Shown piece by piece: positions 58,879 to 64,000 of a stretch of DNA of 64,000 bases. This DNA is from Leptodontidium sp. MPI-SDFR-AT-0119 (Eukaryota; Ascomycota; Leotiomycetes; Helotiales; Leptodontidiaceae): positions 1,302,001 through 1,366,000 of the forward strand of contig JAHLEZ010000005.1 in the NCBI GenBank assembly GCA_020726505.1, given 5' to 3'. The position numbers were made by a program, and so were the translations under genes. The notes below the pieces were generated by a model, which worked only from the letters and a program-made list of their open reading frames with translations, was not told the DNA's origin and did no database searches. Within the stretch, counting starts at the first letter, position 1. Every line of letters starts with the position of its first letter.

Positions 58879-60063
58879 TTACGAAGTAGCATAGGTCGAT
58901 CCCAAGGAGCTGAGGGATGTTCCACTGACGAGGTTACCATCAGCGACCATAAAGTAAGCGTAGCGCTCAATGTAATCAGTCTCGTCCATCCAAGCCATGA
59001 CCTCGGTCAGGAAAGCAGCTTGCTCCTCATCAGTGCCAGAAGCCTCGAACTCGGTGATCCAGAGAGGACGGTTTCCACCAGCGGTGTAGGCCTTGGCCAT
59101 GTACTCCTTAAACGCAGTGGCATCGCCGCCGTTGTACCAATGGATGGCGACTTTGTCGATCGTGCAGGTAGAGCAGGCGCCGATGAAGTTGGATAACCAT
59201 GTCAAGCCCATCTCGCCGCCGCCGTTGGTGACTGCTGGGGAAACGAGCTTGGCCTTGGAGGCGTATGGTTGCATGTAGGTGAGATATCCGGCGGCGGCTT
59301 CAGCGTATCCGAGATTGGCTTGTCCGGAGTAATCTGGCTCGTTGAAGGCGAGGAGATGCGTTGAGCCGCCTGCGAGCGCGGTGGCTACGGCTTCGGCCCA
59401 GTTGCCAACATCCCCTGGGAGGAGACCCCAGAGCATGGGGGTGTATTCGAAGTTAGATGGAATGGAGGAGGTAGTTGATCCCCAGTTGTATGCCCATGTC
59501 ACATCAGAAGCGCTGGTGAAAGCCGAGAGAAGGCTAGCATCGTTGTAAGCGAGACCACGCTTGCCTGATGAAGAGGTTGAAGGGGCAGTGGTGGCTACGG
59601 GAGCAGCTGAGCTTGTTGTAGGAGGAATGACAACGCTCTCCAAAGTGGTTGGTGCGACGTAAATGGATGTCGAAGAGGGGGTTTGCTCAATGAAAACAGC
59701 AGCGGCAACTACGCTGGAAGTAGTGGGCTCAGGAGCTGGTGTGGATGAAGTCGAAGGAGTTGGAGTAGATGGGATTTCGGTAATTGAAGGAGCCTGAGAT
59801 GTTGGGCCTGGTGGAGGAATTGTAGATGAAGGGACTGGCTCGGTAACGAGAACAGCACTTCCATCAATTGTAATCGTGCCCACGGCAACAGGAGCTCCAG
59901 TGGCATAGGATCCGTCTGGCAATTCGGTAACCCAGACCTCCTCAGTCACAATGACATTGTCGGTATCCAGATAGTAATCTCTTCGGACAGCTGGGGCAGC
60001 GAAAGCTTCCTTGACCAGCAAAGATGAGGCCATGACGGCCAGGGTGGAGAATGTGGTACGCAT
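58879..60063 (-). CDS. Secreted GH128 (Asl1-like) beta-1,3-glucanase
   Basis: The protein probably hydrolyses beta-1,3-glucan in the cell wall. It is a single exon of 394 aa. A signal peptide (hydrophobic residues 6-17, Ala-rich cleavage region near residue 22) precedes a propeptide-like stretch ending in RR at about 27-28. Residues 75-165 are a Ser/Thr/Pro-rich, probably O-glycosylated linker. The catalytic barrel starts at KRGLAYND near residue 168. LLAFNEPDYS carries the presumed acid/base Glu near residue 242, and LWITEFEASG the presumed nucleophile near residue 337. MLWGLLPGD and IAIHWY-like KVAIHWYNGG also fit the family. No GPI signal is seen at the C-terminus. Wall remodelling is the likely role. 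The gene is convergent with nothing close and has a 2-kb upstream region. Confidence 0.92.
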   Translation of the reverse strand: MRTTFSTLAVMASSLLVKEAFAAPAVRRDYYLDTDNVIVTEEVWVTELPDGSYATGAPVAVGTITIDGSAVLVTEPVPSSTIPPPGPTSQAPSITEIPSTPTPSTSSTPAPEPTTSSVVAAAVFIEQTPSSTSIYVAPTTLESVVIPPTTSSAAPVATTAPSTSSSGKRGLAYNDASLLSAFTSASDVTWAYNWGSTTSSIPSNFEYTPMLWGLLPGDVGNWAEAVATALAGGSTHLLAFNEPDYSGQANLGYAEAAAGYLTYMQPYASKAKLVSPAVTNGGGEMGLTWLSNFIGACSTCTIDKVAIHWYNGGDATAFKEYMAKAYTAGGNRPLWITEFEASGTDEEQAAFLTEVMAWMDETDYIERYAYFMVADGNLVSGTSLSSLGSTYATS

Positions 60064-60951
60064 ATTGGCGAGGTAGAAGTCGAATGGGTGGGTGTTTTGG
60101 AACTTTTGGTGAGTGGTGTGACTGTTCTAGTGGTAGGCAAATGAGTGCTGTTGTTGTATGTGAATCTGTCTTGACGATAAGACTGAAAAGGGTATGTTTG
60201 TACTGAAGCAAAGTTGATTCAATCAACAGAAGGAGTGTGAGGGGTGGTATGTTCAAAGGAAGGTAAACTGGAAGATGATGAGCAAGATCCAGAACGCAAC
60301 GTCAAGTGCGATATGTAGTATTTCTATCCTCAAGATTGACGAACGAAGCAACAAAAGAATGAATGTGGGGACCAAAAAGACGGTTGAAGAGAGGAAGAGG
60401 AAAGAGGAGCAAAGGCGTCGTCAGGGGATTCCTAAAATATATGTACTCGTAGGATTTCCCAGGGGACCAGATCGGAGGGGGGAAGGGGGGCACCCGCTTC
60501 TGGAGATTTGTGCCTGGGCAGACAGGCTTTACCGGCCTGGCACAGCTCGCACCTTGTCCACGGCACTGCATCCCCGGGAGATTTTCCCAGTTGTTTTTCG
60601 TCAGCCCAGCGCCAGCGACATGCAGAGCGTGCGTGTTCCTGCATCTCAGCCCGGCCCACAACAGTCCAGCCCCTTCCAACCAACGTGTGTGATTCGTATG
60701 TTTACTCGGTACGTTGAGCCAACTGAGCAAAGAGCCCCTGAGCCAGCGCGGCAGCAAAGCCAGGGCCAGGGGCGGCCCAGGAGATCCGAAACGCTGCCCT
60801 GGCGCTAGGGAAAGCTTGGCCTCTGCCACCCGGCGAAGGCGTTGAAGCGAGCTGCCTCGACTGGGTCAGATGTGTGTGGATGTGTGGATGTGCGTGCCTC
60901 TGTTTGTTTGAGGTTTCGAGGGGAGAGAAGGGATGATTTGCTGGTTCATCC

Positions 60952-60972
60952 CATGCATGCATGCATGCATGC
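60952..60972. repeat. (CATG)n palindromic microsatellite
   Basis: About five CATG units; each unit is its own reverse complement, so the tract could form a hairpin. Confidence 0.85.
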
Positions 60973-61038
60973 CATCGACGTGTCTGGATTCTTTGATCTG
61001 CTCTCCTGCAACTGTTTGTGACGATGTCACATGTTTGG

Positions 61039-61068
61039 CTGGTTGGTTGGTTGGTTGGTTGGTTGGTT
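61039..61068. repeat. (GGTT)n microsatellite
   Basis: About seven GGTT units in tandem. Confidence 0.9.
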
Positions 61069-62080
61069 TGGTTTACCTGACTGGTGTTTCTCCACGTAAT
61101 GCGAGGAACCACGAACAGCAAACACAGACACACACACTGCATGCAGGTCCACGGAGACCGAAGACCCAGCGTCGGGCAGGCAGAGAGAAACCCACAAAAG
61201 AAAAGCCCACAGAAAGAAGAAAGGCTGGTTGATTTGATTTGATGTGATGTGATGAGCAAGATACAGGCCGGGGTAGGAGATGAAAAAGGTGGCTGAAGGA
61301 TCCAGATCCGAGCAAATCTCGAAATACTTACATCGTACTGTACTCCGTACTGTACTTGCCATGTCGGCAGAGCCGAGAAGGGGCGAGGGAACAACATCGG
61401 ACCATTCTCGGCTCAAAAGGGGTCGGTCATGTGACCTTTCCAAACTCGTCGAATTGGAGGTCCACTGGGCCTCTCTCTCCACTCCCTCTCAAGTTCTCCC
61501 AACGATTCAAGACATTCGCAAACCAGCCAGCCAGCGTAACGCCTCACCACTCACCTTCCTCTCTGCGTCCCCATCTTTCCGCGGCAGAGATTTATGCATC
61601 CCGTCAATTCAGCCGAAATGGAAGTGAAGTCTCTGTTTTCTAGTCTTGCATAAAACGAAACAAGCTACTGTAGGCGTGTCGGGATAATTTGGTGGATTTT
61701 TTTTTTGGTGTGCTCGACTAACTAACCGACCGAACCCCTTTTCTCTTCCCGCGCGAGTAGTTTTGCGCTTCTGAGTTATTATTCGCTGTTGGATTTTGCT
61801 TTTCTTGCTTTTGTGAGTCGGGTTGTGCAGTGTTTTGCTTTGGGCTTTTCCTTTCTTTTTTCCGAGAGGAGAGGGGATGGATGGATGTTGCTTTTGAGAA
61901 CCCAGAAACTGGAACACTATATAATCACGTGGCCGGACAACTTGCATGTTGGATGTCCTCTGGTGATAATTATAGGTACTGGATCTCATACTTTGCAACT
62001 ATCTCACATTGAATAATCTCATGTTACACTGTTCTGCCATTTCTTCCGTTGTCTCGTCCCGATCACAAGAACCCACCCCC

Positions 62081-64000
62081 TCAATACTCGCTTAGTCTAA
62101 GCTTCTTTCCAATCTCCCTTCTCCTCGCGTTGACCGTCGCGCTCTCAGATGGTTTAGTTGATCCATCATCCAAGCCCTCGCCCCGAGCCTTCAAAGCTTG
62201 AAGCAACATGCCGGCATCAAAGAAGCCATCTGCAGAAAAGTTAGCATCTTCTCAAAACCACCGTCTGAAATAGAAAGGGGCCTTACATCCTCCCAAACCT
62301 TCATCGTCGCTTGCAGCTGCACTCTCATCTGCGGGTGTCATGGTTCCTGGTGTCTTCTTGCCAGGCTCGTGGGCTTTGATCACTCTTCCTCTAGACTTGA
62401 GTCTGCTTCCAGGCTTAGGCCGAGTTGCACTGGCTTCACGCACTCGGCTGGCTTTAGGACTTGTGCCTCGGCGTTGTGTCATGCGTAGGACTCGTCTGAT
62501 CTCCAGCAAGTAGCTCTCAAGTGCGTCGACGAATCGCTTTGTTTGTCTGTGCTTGCTGCTGGCGCAGATGCTGATACCTTCGTCCTTGATGATGTATCCG
62601 ATACCGAAACCATCTCCAGATGTTGGTCCAAATCCAAAGTGTCGAAGGGATGGATTGCCACAGTTGGAAGTCGAGATGATCGTATTGTTCAATTTATCCC
62701 AGCCGCCATCAGCAAAGAGAAGTGGCATGTTGTGATTCTGGCCTCGAGATGGGGAAGAATTGCCACGCACGCGATTTCCGTTTGAACGTACTGAGTGGGA
62801 CTCGTCCCCATCGACAGACATCAGCGAGTCCCTGCCAGGGCTGCCAACAACTGATGCGGGATCTCGTTCCGAGCTACCTTCGACGGGACTCGAGTATCCA
62901 TTGCTGCTCAATCCGGTGCTGCTGGCAGCTTCTGCTCCATCCTCATCAAGTGCCTTCTGCCACACGCTGAAAAGTGCATACAGATGTCGATCACAACCTT
63001 GTGCTTTGGCACACTCTCTGGTGTTTGCTGTGTGCTGTTGGCAGGCTTTCCTTAAAGCATCCACCTTCTGCTGTGGTGGATTCTCCGCCCAGAAAGTCTG
63101 TACGAAGTCTACAGACTCCGAAGTTACTGAACGAACAGCCTCAGTACGACCATGAAGGTAGACCTTTGTCATTGCTGGTTCATAGGTACACTCTACACGG
63201 CCATACAGCCCATAGTATGCTGCTTGGAAAGCCATCTGAACGAAAGCATCAGGCGAAAATCCCATCCCAGTCATGAAGTTCTTGCCATATGCGGCGAAGT
63301 CCAACGTTGCGAATTCGTTCTGTTGGATCAGATCGGCGAGACGAGTTTCGGCGAATCGAAGAGCAATGCTGAGTTCAGGGACCATATCCCACTCCAACTT
63401 ATGAGGTGTAGTGCTGACATCACCGAAGCTGTTTGGATCTCGCTTGGATGGATCAGGACTTGTTGATGCCCAGAGACTTGGAGCCTGTCCGTTGATGGTG
63501 CGAGCAAACCGAAGAATGGTATCCGTGTAAAGATCACTTGCAAATCGAAGGACCGTATGTCCGTCAACACCAGTGTGCTCGAAATTGATTCCTGCGCTTC
63601 CGTTCTTGCAGACAATGATTTGCAACTTGTCGTACCATCGATTAGTGCAAGTACCGATTTGCACACCCTTCTCAACTTGACTGGTGCCGCATAGCATATT
63701 TCCACAGAGTTCAGCTCCAGATGCAGGTTCCGTGTAATCCAGGCAGAGAATGAACAATGCCGAGTCTACTATTCCAAGACAGTCGGCATTGTTAGACCCT
63801 TCATCTCTAGTAATGACATCTCTCAGACCAGACCAGACCTTTCGATTTTCGGTACTGAGGACACCTAAAGCGCCTTTGGCTGCTTCTTGAATGGGCGTTT
63901 GTTGAGCATCGTCCACGATAGTCTGGAGGTTGATCGACACATCCTTCTCAGTCATAATCAGGTCCGAGTTGTCATCCAGAACATCAAACCAGTAGAATTG
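62081..64000 (-). CDS. Carnitine O-acetyltransferase, Yat2/FacC-like (5' end beyond window)
   Basis: The enzyme moves acetyl groups between CoA and carnitine so that acetate- or fatty-acid-derived acetyl units can enter mitochondria. The visible part joins exons 64000-62287 and 62229-62081 (57-nt intron, GTAAGG to GCAG). The reading frame stays open to the window edge, so the N-terminal third is missing. The catalytic His lies in NFEHTGVDGHTV. YGRVECTYEPAMTKVYLHGRTEAVRSVT is the carnitine/CoA-binding region, given here in short as MTKVYLHGRTEAVRS. GYIIKDEGISICASSKH is near the end. A Ser-rich insertion of about 80 residues (LSSNGYSSPVEGSSERD and on) interrupts the C-terminal domain. It resembles the cytosolic Yat2/FacC subgroup more than the peroxisomal/mitochondrial Cat2 type. 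The C-terminus ends in SEY with no AKL-like peroxisome signal, consistent with a cytosolic enzyme. Confidence 0.9.

Larger units (their letters stand above)
60064..62080. other. 2-kb upstream region of the GH128 gene
   Basis: This region separates the GH128 start codon from the carnitine acetyltransferase stop. It contains a (CATG)n tract, a (GGTT)n tract and pyrimidine-rich leader-like sequence, but no motif-bearing open frame. Confidence 0.55.

Noticed and set aside
58137..61068. TTGG repeats on both sides of the GH128 gene as possible element ends
   Set aside because: They are simple tandem repeats without target-site duplication or a terminal inverted structure.

Overview
The window is nuclear DNA of a filamentous ascomycete. 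Genes are spaced 0.2-3 kb apart on both strands. Most carry short introns (about 47-60 nt) with GTRNGT donors and YAG acceptors. Several families are typical of Pezizomycotina: a Zn-cluster-type transcription factor domain, a HET domain protein, a LaeA-like methyltransferase, a questin-oxidase-like protein and a GH128 glucanase. My impression is a leotiomycete such as Helotiales, but that is an inference from gene content only. I found no tRNA, rRNA, CRISPR array or intact transposon.

Left part (1-16.9 kb): the 3' part of a fungal transcription-factor gene; a frame-broken TPR gene; a small secreted protein; a family-2 O-methyltransferase; a divergent LaeA-like methyltransferase; the checkpoint clamp loader Rad17/Rad24; a questin-oxidase-like protein; and a UBE3D/HECT_2-type E2-binding protein. 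The methyltransferases, the oxidase and the transcription factor are of kinds often seen in secondary metabolism, but no backbone synthase is visible.

Middle part (17-44 kb) is mostly housekeeping: a Pho84-type phosphate transporter, the tRNA adenosine deaminase subunit Tad3, a Pumilio RNA-binding protein with a 21-nt microexon and a leader region full of microsatellites, the RNA polymerase III second-largest subunit, a HET protein, a GFA/CENP-V-like protein, an unknown protein, and a divergent pair (Ctf4/Mcl1 and a WD40 protein) that share a 241-bp promoter.

Right part (46-64 kb): a large Ser-rich fungal protein of unknown function, a probable mitochondrial protein of unknown function, the Rab GTPase Ypt1, a small multi-exon Pmp3-like membrane proteolipid inside an otherwise gene-poor 5.5-kb stretch, a secreted GH128 glucanase, and the 3' part of a carnitine acetyltransferase gene that runs off the right edge.

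Exon coordinates were worked out by hand from splice consensus and reading-frame continuity. Unless stated otherwise, the exons join in frame, but no transcript data were available.
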